Source: Vibrio sonorensis (lineage in GTDB: Bacteria; Pseudomonadota; Gammaproteobacteria; Enterobacterales; Vibrionaceae). From it: a DNA stretch of 39,392 nucleotides. The translations under genes were made by a program, and so were the position numbers. The stretch is from positions 1 to 39,392 of the forward strand of contig NZ_LJJE01000089.1 of NCBI RefSeq assembly GCF_001854765.1, given 5' to 3'. The notes beneath the pieces were generated by a model, which ran no database searches, was not told the origin of the DNA, and was given only the letters and a program-made list of their open reading frames with translations. The stretch's first letter is position 1. Each line of letters opens with the position of its first letter. Of this stretch, positions 24,002 through 33,679 are shown piece after piece.

Positions 24002-25387
24002 TTACTCCCATCCAAAGGAAAGTAGAGATTGCATTTTTTTAGAAAGCTTCTGATCAGAAACCTTGTCCCTCTCTTGGTGAACTATCATGCGATTTTCATA
24101 GTCCGTTAAATCCGCACCTACTTTAGCTTGGTAAATCTCTATAGTGTTTCTTGCTTGAGCTATTGAGTTTTCAATTTTTTCAATATCATCGGGAGCATTC
24201 AAAGTTAGCTTTAGCGAGTCTCTAATCACGGCTAGAGCGTCAGTTAGGTAGCGATTTAAGATTTCAACACTTATAACTCGTGAATACAGTGCAAAAGGGG
24301 GAGCGGTATTTTGCTTTCTGTAGCTAATTAGAATAGAAAGTATTGGCAAGGTGGTGTACTCAAGAAACGACTTTTGCTGGTCGGTTAGTGCTGTATCTGC
24401 ATGTAGTTGAGAGTAAATACCCTCAATCATGGTATAGATGCGCTTATCAAAGCCGTTGCTTGCACTGACAGTTAGTGTGGTTGTGGTCGGGTTTATACAT
24501 TGTTTATCCGCGTCATTATCACAATCATAAACGGTCATATCGCCACCTGATAAAATGGCGTTAATCATATTGTTATTGTTAGTAAAGAGGCTTGGTAAAA
24601 TCTTAGGGTTGCCGTTTGCATCAAAAATATAAGTACCTGATAAAGTCATAAAAAATTCAGCAAGTTGTTTATCAGAACTTAGAAAGCTGTTTTGAAGTAA
24701 CGCATCCCAAACAATGTTGTGATTCGTTCTAGTCATATCCTCATAAGCGGGATTATTACGGGCGTTTTGCATCATGGCAGGGGTTTGCCCCATCGCACCA
24801 CACTCATGCCTTGCTGCTACCCAATCCGCAAAAGCATTGGTTTGAGTACCTAGCGTTGAGCAAACGTGTTTTTTCGTATCATTACCCGCAAACGCAGCTA
24901 AGCCCCCAACCATCGCTTGAGCTGCTTCACAGCTATTTATCGACTGGTTTAACCACTTATCAGCGATGGCTTGTAGCTTATCCATAACGACTTTGATTTG
25001 AGGTGCCCATGTTTGCAAAGCCAAATCTACAGCGAATGGCACAGCGTTTTGGATGATCGCTTTACCCATTGCGACAAGTTGATCGGAATTGATATGCGAA
25101 AAAGAGCCAAAAAATGCGTCAATACCACCACAACCCGCAGACACTGAGGGCAACGTGACGGCAATAAGTTGAGCATGACGAATGTTCCTTTTTACATAAA
25201 GACTACCCGCATTGTAGTAACTCGCTGCTTGACCTTTATAGACGCTAGGATTGGTTACATTGCTTGAGTAACCCAAACCATTAAAGAAATTCTGCAAATC
25301 ACCATTCGTACTTGATAAAGCGCTTCCTGACAAAAGAGAGGAAGAAATAAGGATGGCAAGCGCTTTAGTTTTTATAGAAGCTTTCAT
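24002..25387 (-). CDS. traH: TraH pilus assembly protein
   Basis: A 461-residue periplasmic protein of the F-type system, matching the family length (F TraH 458). Signal peptide about 1-24 (ILISSSLLSGSALS). Family features include DLQNFFNGLGYSSNVTNPSVY, the VSAGCGGIDAFFGSFSHINS block (about 83-102), SCEAAQAMVGGLA and VCSTLGTQTNAFADW, and a coiled-coil-prone C-terminus with YLTDALAVIRDSL. Conserved cysteines suggest disulphide bonding, presumably helped by the TrbB gene next door. With TraF and TraU it works in pilus extension in the envelope. AAGGGG ribosome site; 12 bases after trbB. Confidence 0.93.
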   Translation of the reverse strand: MKASIKTKALAILISSSLLSGSALSSTNGDLQNFFNGLGYSSNVTNPSVYKGQAASYYNAGSLYVKRNIRHAQLIAVTLPSVSAGCGGIDAFFGSFSHINSDQLVAMGKAIIQNAVPFAVDLALQTWAPQIKVVMDKLQAIADKWLNQSINSCEAAQAMVGGLAAFAGNDTKKHVCSTLGTQTNAFADWVAARHECGAMGQTPAMMQNARNNPAYEDMTRTNHNIVWDALLQNSFLSSDKQLAEFFMTLSGTYIFDANGNPKILPSLFTNNNNMINAILSGGDMTVYDCDNDADKQCINPTTTTLTVSASNGFDKRIYTMIEGIYSQLHADTALTDQQKSFLEYTTLPILSILISYRKQNTAPPFALYSRVISVEILNRYLTDALAVIRDSLKLTLNAPDDIEKIENSIAQARNTIEIYQAKVGADLTDYENRMIVHQERDKVSDQKLSKKMQSLLSFGWE

Positions 25388-25398
25388 AAACAGACCCC

Positions 25399-25845
25399 TT
25401 ACTCCATCGCAAGTAGAACTTCTCGATCATTGAGAATATTGGTGAATGAATGATTAAGCTGCTCATAGGTCACATCACCAATGGTCATGCGTACAAACTT
25501 AATCGTATTTACGTTAATCAAGAATGTGGCAGGGACAGCATTAGTTTCTTGTCTATTTGGAAAAAAGGTTTGATAAATTTCCTGATCTACCGCCATTGGG
25601 CGAGGGAAGTCAGGAATAGCTTTACCATCAATAGAAAAGTCATAAACAGGAATCCCCGTCAAAGCTTGGAGCTGTCTTAGTTTTGGAGAAAACTTGTGAC
25701 ACTCAGGGCAAGTGCTTAGGAAGAAGAAAACGACAGCGTACTTATCTGAAATACGATTAGTGTTAGGTTGCATGGCAAGAGCATTAGGTAAAACCAAAGA
25801 AGCAAGTGAGCCAGTAGCAAGTTTTAAAAAGGTGCGCTTTTTCAT
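25399..25845 (-). CDS. trbB: TrbB-like thioredoxin-fold protein
   Basis: A 148-residue periplasmic protein with a KKRTFLKLATG...NALA export signal (twin-basic start, about 1-24) and a thioredoxin fold: VVFFFLSTCPECHKFSPKL has the redox CPEC pair (about residues 47-50), VPATFLIN supplies the cis-Pro loop. In F, TrbB is a disulphide isomerase for cysteine-rich Tra proteins (TraH, TraU, TraN), the likely role here. It lies between traF and traH; in F, trbB lies just before traH. Name by position and fold; a DsbC/DsbE-like label would be equally safe. Confidence 0.82.
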   Translation of the reverse strand: MKKRTFLKLATGSLASLVLPNALAMQPNTNRISDKYAVVFFFLSTCPECHKFSPKLRQLQALTGIPVYDFSIDGKAIPDFPRPMAVDQEIYQTFFPNRQETNAVPATFLINVNTIKFVRMTIGDVTYEQLNHSFTNILNDREVLLAME

Positions 25846-25856
25846 AATGTCATTCC

Positions 25857-26630
25857 TTAGAAGTCTTGATCTTGATAATCAGTCGCTACGTTATAAAAAC
25901 GACCATAAAGCTTATCCATTGAGATAAAGCCATAAGACAAAGGTTTCATTTCTTTAGTTATTGGATTAACTAAAACAATGGCAGGGACAAAAGGAACGTC
26001 TAAGCGCCCCTTATCATCTATCTCATTTTGTCTAACTGAGTTCACTAAGTTGGCATCTTTACTAATACCTAGTAGAGCTATGCCGTGTTTATCGCTGAAA
26101 TTTTGAAGTGATGAGCCTAGAGTGTCGCTAAGCTTGTCAGAGCCGTTATAGACGTAAAACATACCCCAACCGTCATTACTCATTTTATGGATAGAATCTA
26201 TGTGCTTATTACGAATACCTTTTAGGTGCTCTTGTCTTGCTGCTGCTTCTGCGGGGCGATCTTTTAGATAATCAAGTTCAGGAGTAGTGTGGAGGACTTT
26301 CTTAAAGGTCATACCAAAGCGTGAGCTTTTATCCGCAACGTATTTATTCATGTGCATGAGTAACGCTGCTTTCTGCTCATTGGTCGGATCAATAATCGCT
26401 GCTGCTTGCGCTTCTTCATGTGCAGCTTTAAACCAATCTAATTGCTGCTTAGCGCTCATCGTTCTTTTGACCGTGACAGATGGAGTAGCGCTTTGCTTTT
26501 TTTTCTCAACTCGCTTTTTTTTCGCTGCTTTAGGTTCATTATACCAACGCCAACCATTAGGTACTTGCTCTGCAAAAGTTGAAGCTGATACTAAAATCAA
26601 AGTCACAAGTAGAAATGAAACTAATTTCAT
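25857..26630 (-). CDS. traF: TraF pilus assembly protein
   Basis: A 257-residue periplasmic thioredoxin-fold protein without a CxxC, as usual for F-type TraF. Signal peptide about 1-20 (SFLLVTLILVSASTFA), then the NGWRWYNEP box, a Lys-rich linker and the conserved core GWGMFYVYNGSDKLSDTLGS, KHGIALLGISKDANL and VPFVPAIVLVNP. It works with TraH, TraU, TraW and TrbC in pilus assembly. The start overlaps the traN stop (ATGA). Confidence 0.93.
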   Translation of the reverse strand: MKLVSFLLVTLILVSASTFAEQVPNGWRWYNEPKAAKKKRVEKKKQSATPSVTVKRTMSAKQQLDWFKAAHEEAQAAAIIDPTNEQKAALLMHMNKYVADKSSRFGMTFKKVLHTTPELDYLKDRPAEAAARQEHLKGIRNKHIDSIHKMSNDGWGMFYVYNGSDKLSDTLGSSLQNFSDKHGIALLGISKDANLVNSVRQNEIDDKGRLDVPFVPAIVLVNPITKEMKPLSYGFISMDKLYGRFYNVATDYQDQDF

Positions 26631-28399
26631 TGGTTCGCCTCCAATTGTGTCGTGATTCGATTTTGAATTTCACTAGGGTTTGGAACTGCCATATTGCTAT
26701 TCAGATCTGAATAGAAATCTGAAAAGTTCATATTGTCGAAGTTCATACGCTGCATTTCTTCTGGCGTTAAACCTCGACAATTAGGACTCTCTGACGAGCC
26801 AAACGTCATGCCTATTTGTCTACGTCCGTCTTGTTGAATAATTCGTGCAAGCTTTGAGTCAAATACGCAATATGACTTTTTCTTTTTGATGCACTTGCCT
26901 AAGATTTTGTAAGCGCAATACGAACCTACATAGACGGTAACTTTTTTCTCTTTCGCTTGACCTAGCGCTTTTTCAGTCGATGAACATTGCGCTATACCAA
27001 TATCAGTACCCCAACCGCCATCTTTACAGCAATCAGCAAAACCAAACGCTTTATCGTTACATTTCATGGGTTTACCTTGAAACGTCTCAGGGGGGGCGGT
27101 TAGGTTCTCAGCAGCTTCGGAAAGTGCCGCTAAACCACTAACATTTTTATTAAGATCTTCACTAGGAGATTGGTGCGGTTCAGGATCGTAGCAGTCACCA
27201 TCAAGGCAGAACGTATTAACGCCACAGGACAGCTCAGCGTCTTTACAATCCATTGTCGTAACTTCTTTACGAATGGATTTTTCAACGCAGACACCCTCAA
27301 CATTCAAAGAGCACGTTTCTTCAACGATTACAGCGTCAGAGAGATCCCCGCATGTGTCAGGGAATTGACATTGATAAGTTGCTTCATATACCCAACAAGG
27401 AAGATAAGTATAAACCCCCTCCCAATAGCGGGTTTCAGCTCCCTCAAGACAACGGTTACTTGTTTGTTGGCACTCAGGTAACATACTGTCGCAAGAATCA
27501 GCCCAAGCGACATCGTGACGTTTAGTATCGATCAAGAGGTATTGAGTGCGAGCGCCTGAATATGATGTGGTATGCATTGGGTTTACCCCATTAAGTATCC
27601 AAATATTATCCATCGTCACGATGATTGGATTTGAAGTGACTACTACATTAGTGTTAATCACGCCAGAGTAGTACCAAGTTCCATCACTCCAATTAGGTAC
27701 TATCTTGCCTGTAAACTGTCCGTTGATATAAATAGAAGATCCGTTTGGGTTTGTTACAACACCGGATAGTTTTATCTGCCTAACGGTAGAGGGCAAACTT
27801 GGAGCGGTTGGGTATCGGTCATGGATATACCAAATAAAACCCGAACCACTTGAAAAACCACGAGCGGGGAGACCAAGCCAGTGTTGTGAACCTGTTGTGC
27901 CTATTACATAAGGAGTTGAGTTGCATTTAACGGGGTTATTAGTCGGAATGTGGCAATACTGCTCCTCTATTTTTTCAGCACATATTTGCCCTGTATCACA
28001 GTCGGCATACTGGCTTGAAATGCCGTGAGTAATTTCATAAGCATTTTCTTGACCAACAAAGGCATGAGTGTAAGCGGGGTCACTTCTTAGGTCGGGACGA
28101 CCCTCATTGACGTTGTCCTGAATATCGAGTGCTTCGGGATTGGAGTGATATTGTGTTGTCGCATCGTTACTTATTGTTACGTCATCCGCCCCTTTATACG
28201 CAGGATTATTAAGCTCATTCAAACAGGCGCTATTAGTCGGATCACAATAGTCATTTGCGTTGATGCCGTAGTTTGAGCGAGATTGAACATCGGAAGTTAA
28301 ACCTTTTGCAAAGCCTACATGACTATCGTAATCCGTCTCAATCCCCGCTAGTACAAAGCGACTGACTATGAATAATGGCAGTAAGATTAATCTATTCAT
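26627..28399 (-). CDS. traN: TraN mating-pair stabilisation protein
   Basis: An outer-membrane cysteine-rich protein that selects recipient surface receptors. I choose ATG 28399: AAGGA lies upstream and the signal peptide MNRLILLPLFIVSRFVLA follows directly. About 590 residues (F TraN 602). The many cysteines occur in blocks such as QICAEKIEEQYCHIPTN, DTCGDLSDAVIVEETCSLN and FADCCKDGGWG, typical of the family. The central part (about 200-300, QIKLSGVVTNPNGSSIYING) is beta-rich and is where receptor specificity varies among TraN types. It overlaps trbC by 8 bases and contains copy 4 of the TTCAGATCTGAA palindrome near its 3' end. Confidence 0.93.
   Translation of the reverse strand: MNRLILLPLFIVSRFVLAGIETDYDSHVGFAKGLTSDVQSRSNYGINANDYCDPTNSACLNELNNPAYKGADDVTISNDATTQYHSNPEALDIQDNVNEGRPDLRSDPAYTHAFVGQENAYEITHGISSQYADCDTGQICAEKIEEQYCHIPTNNPVKCNSTPYVIGTTGSQHWLGLPARGFSSGSGFIWYIHDRYPTAPSLPSTVRQIKLSGVVTNPNGSSIYINGQFTGKIVPNWSDGTWYYSGVINTNVVVTSNPIIVTMDNIWILNGVNPMHTTSYSGARTQYLLIDTKRHDVAWADSCDSMLPECQQTSNRCLEGAETRYWEGVYTYLPCWVYEATYQCQFPDTCGDLSDAVIVEETCSLNVEGVCVEKSIRKEVTTMDCKDAELSCGVNTFCLDGDCYDPEPHQSPSEDLNKNVSGLAALSEAAENLTAPPETFQGKPMKCNDKAFGFADCCKDGGWGTDIGIAQCSSTEKALGQAKEKKVTVYVGSYCAYKILGKCIKKKKSYCVFDSKLARIIQQDGRRQIGMTFGSSESPNCRGLTPEEMQRMNFDNMNFSDFYSDLNSNMAVPNPSEIQNRITTQLEANQ
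26697..26714. repeat. palindrome containing TTCAGATCTGAA, copy 4
   Basis: Perfect 18-bp palindrome CTATTCAGATCTGAATAG inside traN. Confidence 0.75.
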
Positions 28400-29078
28400 G
28401 GTGCTGCTTCCTTGCGAGAACTTTCTTAGCAACACTGGACGCATCCCCCGACTCAGCAATCATTTCTAATGCTGTAGGAATAGGGATATTTCCACGAACA
28501 ATATCAAAGTCACTCTCTTTACAGTCGCTATCGTGTAAGCACTTTCCCTCCTCGATAACAATTACTACAGGAACGCTATCAATGTTGAATTTATCAAACC
28601 AATCAGGAGAAATAGCAAAGCCAGAGTTGATTTGATGGCTCGCATTTTTGCCGTCTACTTTGATTCCAAGTAGCTCCATAATTCGAGCAGAAGTGGCAGG
28701 AAAACCGCTAGGTAATATGCCACGAATGATAAGAGGTACTTTGTAATCTTCGCTTTGTTGAAGCTGCTGCTTGAGCGTTAAATCACCAAGCCCGAGAGAG
28801 GTAAACACAAGAACGTTAGGCAATGGCGCTTGGCTTGGCGTGTTTGAAAGTGGCGAGCCTGATGTGATGTAGTTATCACGGTTTAGGTCGATAGCGTAAT
28901 CTTTAAAGCTTTCTTGCTTGGTCTGGTAGTTAAGATAGTTCTCAAAGTCAGGAACATGAGAAACCGCTCGCTCAGTTTCTGCCAATTGTTTAAGTTCTTC
29001 TTGACTGTAAGCAGTTTGAGAAGCAAAACATTCAGAACTGAATGATAACGCTAAAAGTAGTGGGTAAAATCCTTTCAT
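28392..29078 (-). CDS. trbC: TrbC pilus assembly protein (F-type)
   Basis: The ATG at 29078 has AAGGAG at ideal distance and starts a signal peptide (MKGFYPLLLALSFSSECFA); the longer frame from 29120 lies inside the traU end. About 228 residues, thioredoxin-like without CxxC: LVFTSLGLGD, KVPLIIRGILPSGF and WFDKFNIDSVPVVIVIEEGK (cis-Pro loop) match F-type TrbC. It forms a set with TraW and TraU in pilus assembly; some plasmids fuse TraW and TrbC. GKCLHDSDCKES adds a Cys pair. Confidence 0.9.
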   Translation of the reverse strand: MKGFYPLLLALSFSSECFASQTAYSQEELKQLAETERAVSHVPDFENYLNYQTKQESFKDYAIDLNRDNYITSGSPLSNTPSQAPLPNVLVFTSLGLGDLTLKQQLQQSEDYKVPLIIRGILPSGFPATSARIMELLGIKVDGKNASHQINSGFAISPDWFDKFNIDSVPVVIVIEEGKCLHDSDCKESDFDIVRGNIPIPTALEMIAESGDASSVAKKVLARKQHHE

Positions 29079-29089
29079 GTTATTGCTCC

Positions 29090-30099
29090 TTACAGAAATA
29101 CGCAGTTGCGTTTTTTCCAATTGATAAAACCAAAGTTGCCACCAGTTACGGGATTATCATGCCCCGCTTCCCAAATAATGCTTGTTGTCGTGTAGGGGTA
29201 GCACGTGTGCGCTCTTGGAATAGTCGCACTCATTTGATAGCGGTAGCGATGCTTAGGAAGAATCGGGCTAGGCGCTTGGTAACAAATCGCACCGTCAGCA
29301 CCAAAGGACTGCCAAACTAAGCCTTGTCGATGAAGTTTGTAGTTAATGCGCTGCATGATTAAGGTTGCAGCTTGAACCGTACTATGTTGATAACCCGTTG
29401 TACCTGTTAAGGGGTAAGCTGAGCCTTGAGAGCCTAAGCACCAAAAAAGAGGGTCTAGAGGTAATGCAGTGCCTAAACTGGTAATAATGGATTCAGCAAC
29501 ACAAGCGAGTTGTGTTGCTGGATTGCCAAATAAAATCGCTTCGGGATTTAAGACAAAGGCCAGTTCATCATCTTCCAAGTGGGATCAAGCTCTGTCATGT
29601 ATCCGACCCCAAAGGCATCGCTAGCCATGCAAGCAGTAGATGAAATAATATCGAGCCAGTACATAAGCGGGTATGTGTAAAAATGAGCGTGATAAAAAGC
29701 ACCATCGGCATATTCACCCTCACGAACCGTTACGTTACCGCCTATGTTGGTTTTATCAGATATGGACATTTCCATATCCATATTAACCATGCAATAAGGA
29801 ATACGAGTAACATCGGTTAATGTGCTTGGCTCCCAGTAGCCAATATTCAAACCGATTTGTAGATAAATTGGGGGAGGCTTAGGGCAGTAAGAGATCGGGG
29901 CGCTTGGATTAGAAGTGTCAGGGTAACGACTAGACAACAGAGGAACGCTACCGAGAGTCATAGGTAACATACATTCCCAACAAACATCGCTGATAGGATT
30001 TACAAAATGACCCGTACACGCCCCACCAATCGCTTTTGTCGCAGGACTGATTAATACCGATAACACTAGGCAAAGCGTTAAGGTGAATTTACTTCTCAT
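29090..30099 (-). pseudogene. traU: TraU, single-base frameshift
   Basis: A periplasmic protein needed mainly for DNA transfer. The first frame begins with a signal peptide (FTLTLCLVLSVLISPATKA), then GGACTGHFVNPISDVCWECM and cysteine-containing blocks up to MTELDPTW. The second resumes EDDELAFVLNPEAILFGNP and ends with GHDNPVTGGNFGFINWKKR. One G missing from the GG (minus strand) at 29576-29575 explains the break: TGG then GAA restores DPTW-EDDELA, the conserved sequence. Restored length about 336 residues (F TraU 330). The start overlaps the traW stop. Confidence 0.92.
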
Positions 30100-30776
30100 T
30101 TCATCACCCCTATTGTTTTTATTTCGTAAGGGTCATGCTCTGTCACTCGCCAAAATTTACCATCTTGTTTGATGGTGACAGGAACGTGTTGGATGTGGAA
30201 CTTACGAGCCATATCTCCCGTTTGCTCAAAGTACACTCTTTGGTCGATTTCTTTTTCTAAGTTGCTCGGAACACCATTGGTTAAGATTATTTTGGTCGGC
30301 ATGGTTTCATGTTCCAAGTGACGTTTTAACCAATCCACTTGCGCTGCCTCATCACCATTTAGGAAAATAAGTCGCTTGCTGAAGTTGATCTGATAGGCGT
30401 TACGGTTAGGGAACGTAGACGGGTCGAAAGGATTTATAGTCAGTCCTTTCGGGTAAATCACATTGCCTTTATGGTCTTTAATATCAATCGCAAGAGTTAG
30501 GCTTGGGTCGACAAGGTAACTTTTAGGCTCAGAAGTGGTAGTAAAATCGACAGCGACTTGAGGGCGTAACACTTGCTCTTTAACCGTGTCTTTCATTTTC
30601 TGCTTTAATTCATCAAGCCGACCTGTTTCTTTTAAGTGCTCCAAGCGTTGTTGAATGGCATTTAAAAAATTTTGCTCAATAATGGGAAAGGTAGGAGCAA
30701 CAATCCCAAAATCTTTAGCCTGAACACTGGTTGTCATTAACAACGCTAGTGCAGATAGAGATAGACGCTTAATCAT
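30096..30776 (-). CDS. traW: TraW pilus assembly protein
   Basis: A 226-residue periplasmic protein. Signal peptide about 1-20 (LSLSALALLMTTSVQA); conserved KDFGIVAPTFPIIEQNFLNA, then a helix of charged residues and VDPSLTLAIDIKDHKGNVIYP, INPFDP, LIFLNGDEAAQVDWLKRHLE and the C-terminal HVPVTIKQDGKFWRV. This is the standard TraW pattern; it acts with TraU and TrbC. Start overlaps the trbI stop (ATGA). Confidence 0.93.
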   Translation of the reverse strand: MIKRLSLSALALLMTTSVQAKDFGIVAPTFPIIEQNFLNAIQQRLEHLKETGRLDELKQKMKDTVKEQVLRPQVAVDFTTTSEPKSYLVDPSLTLAIDIKDHKGNVIYPKGLTINPFDPSTFPNRNAYQINFSKRLIFLNGDEAAQVDWLKRHLEHETMPTKIILTNGVPSNLEKEIDQRVYFEQTGDMARKFHIQHVPVTIKQDGKFWRVTEHDPYEIKTIGVMK

Positions 30777-31132
30777 TTTTCCCCCTCGCCTTTAGGCGAT
30801 TGAGATTTATAAAAGGCTACAATTTGAGCAGCTATATCGTTGGTCACATCACTTTGATTTGAAGCAACCGCAGCACCAACTAAAACGACAACATTGTTTT
30901 CGTCAGCGTAGCTATTCATTGTTCTTTCTAATACCTGAACAAAGCCAACCAAACGGTTAGATTGCTCATTGACTGACAGCGACGACTTGTTTAACTCACT
31001 TTGATAAGTGTCAATTAAACGTTTAGGATCAACTTGAACAATCTCTTTAGACATATAAGAGTTGATACCGACAGAGACAGCAACGGACAAAACAGCAGTA
31101 ATTAGATGAGAAATTACGGTTGATTTAGGCAT
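30773..31132 (-). CDS. trbI: TrbI inner-membrane pilus-retraction factor
   Basis: I choose the ATG at 31132 (MPKSTVISHL), overlapping the traC stop by a few bases; the longer frame would overlap traC by over 50. A protein of about 119 residues with one membrane helix (STVISHLITAVLSVAVSVGI), then IVQVDPKRLIDTYQSELNKS and NNVVVLVGAAVASNQSDVTN, the F-type TrbI signature. In F it influences pilus retraction. Same gene order (traC-trbI-traW) as F. Confidence 0.9.
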   Translation of the reverse strand: MPKSTVISHLITAVLSVAVSVGINSYMSKEIVQVDPKRLIDTYQSELNKSSLSVNEQSNRLVGFVQVLERTMNSYADENNVVVLVGAAVASNQSDVTNDIAAQIVAFYKSQSPKGEGEK

Positions 31133-33674
31133 GAGATTCACCATAGACGTTACGTTCAAATTCCTTGATCTCGTCACCGTAGAATTTCTCTGAGGTCATT
31201 CTCACTGCCTCATAAATATCGTGACCGTTATCAAGCATTTCCTCTGTATAAGCCCATTCATTAGGCTCTGTAGAGAACGTCGCTCTTGAGAATGGATCGG
31301 CAAAGAAGCGATGGAAACTGGTATTCCCCCCCGTTTTAAGCATCACGCAGCTATAACCCGCAGCCCCTGCACGTTCAAAATTGCGGATGACGTGTTCTTC
31401 AAATTGAGAGAACTTGTTAGGGTTCTCTTGTACGAAACAGTCAAAAGCTTGCCCTTGACGCATGATGATGTGAATATCGCTATTGTTGTAACAAGCTTCG
31501 GCTTCGGGATTAGCAAAGAAATCTTGAAAGCCTTGCGTTACGGTACAAAATGAGCCACCAAATTTTCGTGCGGTACGATAACCTTGCTGAATGAACTCTC
31601 GTGCTGATTCATTCGCTCCACTTAAAAGCGACCAAGCTTCTTCTATGACACACAATTTACGAGTTTTACGATTACCCGATAAGTACATTTGTTGGTTGAT
31701 CGCTACAATAAGCGAGAAGATAACGGGACGAAGAACAGCAGGGGGGAACCCCTCAAGCTCAAGCGTAGTAATATCAATGCTTGGGTCTAACATTGACGGC
31801 TGATTGAAAATGTCGCCATAGATGCCATCACTTCGATACTTATTGAGCTGAGTCGCTAATTGCGATATTTGATCTGAGTTTAGACCTTGAGTGCGTAGGT
31901 CGTTGGCAATTGCGTGTAACTCATCTTGAACATGATCAACCAGTGTTTCGTTATGGTGTTTCTCCCAAGCGTTTACAATCGCATCGCCTAAACAAGCGGT
32001 TTGGAAATCATCTAATTGACCTCTAGGCGACCCCATCGAAGCAAAGAGAGAGGTAATGTTGTCTAAAGCCTCTTTTAAAGGGTCAACCCGATCACCACAA
32101 TCTGTTTTAAATTCGTCTCTTGTGAAGTGACCTAAGTGAGTAAAAGGGTTTAAGAAAATATCTTTGGGGGTCATATAAACACCACCAAACAAAAGGGTCA
32201 TTTTCTTAAAGCTTCCCCCTTTATCAAGAATCCAAACCTTACCGCCAGAGCTATGAACACTGGATACGATTTTTTGTGTTAAGAAAGATTTACCACTACC
32301 TGAACCGCCAGAGAGGGCGATATTTTGGTTATCCGTTCCGCAGCTCCAAGGGTCAAAATAGCTCAACTGTTGGCGCATTGTAGGAAGTAATACACCTCGA
32401 TTTAAGTTCTTATGATCCATTGTGATAGGTAAAAAATTGACTAAGTTAGAGGTTTTCAGCGTGTTTACTCTTGCTGCTTTTTTTACGTCACTCCAATAAT
32501 CAATCATTGAGAAAGGCAAGATTGAGAAGAAAGCTTGAGTTTGCAAAATGCCTACAGGCATAACCTCACAACCCGCACCAGAAAAAGAGGTAGTTGCTGC
32601 TGAAATGTGTTTTTTTTCATTTTTCTTATCAGTAAATAAACAAACATTCAGAGACATTGAGGCAAGTAAATATTCTTGGTTGATAAGCCCTTTTTGAAGC
32701 TCTTTACGTTCTTCTAGCTCATCGGAAGCTGTAGGGACAAGCGCTCTAAGCTTGCTTTCTAAAGTCTTAGTCAAATCGCCTATTTTGGTATCATTTTTAA
32801 TCTGACTTGTGCCTCTATCCTCAAGCTTAAAATTGACCGTCATAAGGTGAGGGCATTGAACTGACTTGGCAATATTACGAATAGAACTAAAACATTCAGG
32901 CAAACCGTAAAGTCTAAAGTCACTAGGTAAACGTCTTAGGCCGAGATTGACGATTCGATAGTTTTGTTGGCGGTTAGCTTCATCGGTATAGCGAACTTGA
33001 ATATGATTCTTACAGCTCAAGAACTCTGTATCAGGCGCTAAAATTTGTGAGTTAATTGGCTCTAAATCATTATAAACAGGCGCAACAGGACGACTCGCAT
33101 CACGGTTAAAGTTAGCTATCTGTTCAACGTACCAAATCAAACCAACAGGTGTGACAGGCTCTAAGTTAAAGCCAACAACCTCTGCTGATGTTTTAAAGGT
33201 TTCTTTGAACGAAAGTAAGTTTTCTTTAGTTGAAGTTGTCGTAACAAAGACAAAAGCTTGATAATCACGAACATCAAAGTAATAAGGCTGACGATGGTTA
33301 AAACCATGTTTAGACGCATAGAGGTAATAATCAGCGTCACGCTTTGCAAGATCAGCCGTGATCCCGCCACGTTGGGACATTGCTTCTTGGTTGCCACGCA
33401 AATGATGCTCAATCATGTTGTTACCAAGTAAGCAAAATTGGTAATCCCATTTTTCGCCTTGAGGAAACTCACAGATTAGGCGATTCAAAGATTCTACTAA
33501 CTCATCATTAGCCCCACCGAATACACCAAGTTGAAAACCAAACCCCATTGAGTTTTTATTCTCAAAAACCTCTTTTTCCTTATCGAAATAGCGATAAATA
33601 AGCTCATTGTGAAAGTGATTAAATGATCGTTTTGATTGCTTATGTAGCGCTGCTATATCTTGAAATACATTCAT
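31125..33674 (-). CDS. traC: TraC assembly ATPase (VirB4 family)
   Basis: The cytoplasmic ATPase that powers pilus assembly. I choose ATG 33674 (MNVFQDIAAL; AAGGA 9 bases upstream), giving about 849 residues; the longer frame overlaps traV. Walker A GGSGSGKSFLTQK (about 456-468) and Walker B KLCVIEEAWSLLSG (about 676-689) are intact, as are DKGGSFKKM after Walker A and SFCTVTQGFQDF (motif after Walker B). The N-terminal half is the VirB4 interaction domain. Unlike traD, traG and traU it has no frameshift. Confidence 0.95.
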   Translation of the reverse strand: MNVFQDIAALHKQSKRSFNHFHNELIYRYFDKEKEVFENKNSMGFGFQLGVFGGANDELVESLNRLICEFPQGEKWDYQFCLLGNNMIEHHLRGNQEAMSQRGGITADLAKRDADYYLYASKHGFNHRQPYYFDVRDYQAFVFVTTTSTKENLLSFKETFKTSAEVVGFNLEPVTPVGLIWYVEQIANFNRDASRPVAPVYNDLEPINSQILAPDTEFLSCKNHIQVRYTDEANRQQNYRIVNLGLRRLPSDFRLYGLPECFSSIRNIAKSVQCPHLMTVNFKLEDRGTSQIKNDTKIGDLTKTLESKLRALVPTASDELEERKELQKGLINQEYLLASMSLNVCLFTDKKNEKKHISAATTSFSGAGCEVMPVGILQTQAFFSILPFSMIDYWSDVKKAARVNTLKTSNLVNFLPITMDHKNLNRGVLLPTMRQQLSYFDPWSCGTDNQNIALSGGSGSGKSFLTQKIVSSVHSSGGKVWILDKGGSFKKMTLLFGGVYMTPKDIFLNPFTHLGHFTRDEFKTDCGDRVDPLKEALDNITSLFASMGSPRGQLDDFQTACLGDAIVNAWEKHHNETLVDHVQDELHAIANDLRTQGLNSDQISQLATQLNKYRSDGIYGDIFNQPSMLDPSIDITTLELEGFPPAVLRPVIFSLIVAINQQMYLSGNRKTRKLCVIEEAWSLLSGANESAREFIQQGYRTARKFGGSFCTVTQGFQDFFANPEAEACYNNSDIHIIMRQGQAFDCFVQENPNKFSQFEEHVIRNFERAGAAGYSCVMLKTGGNTSFHRFFADPFSRATFSTEPNEWAYTEEMLDNGHDIYEAVRMTSEKFYGDEIKEFERNVYGESHA

Positions 33675-33679
33675 AACAA

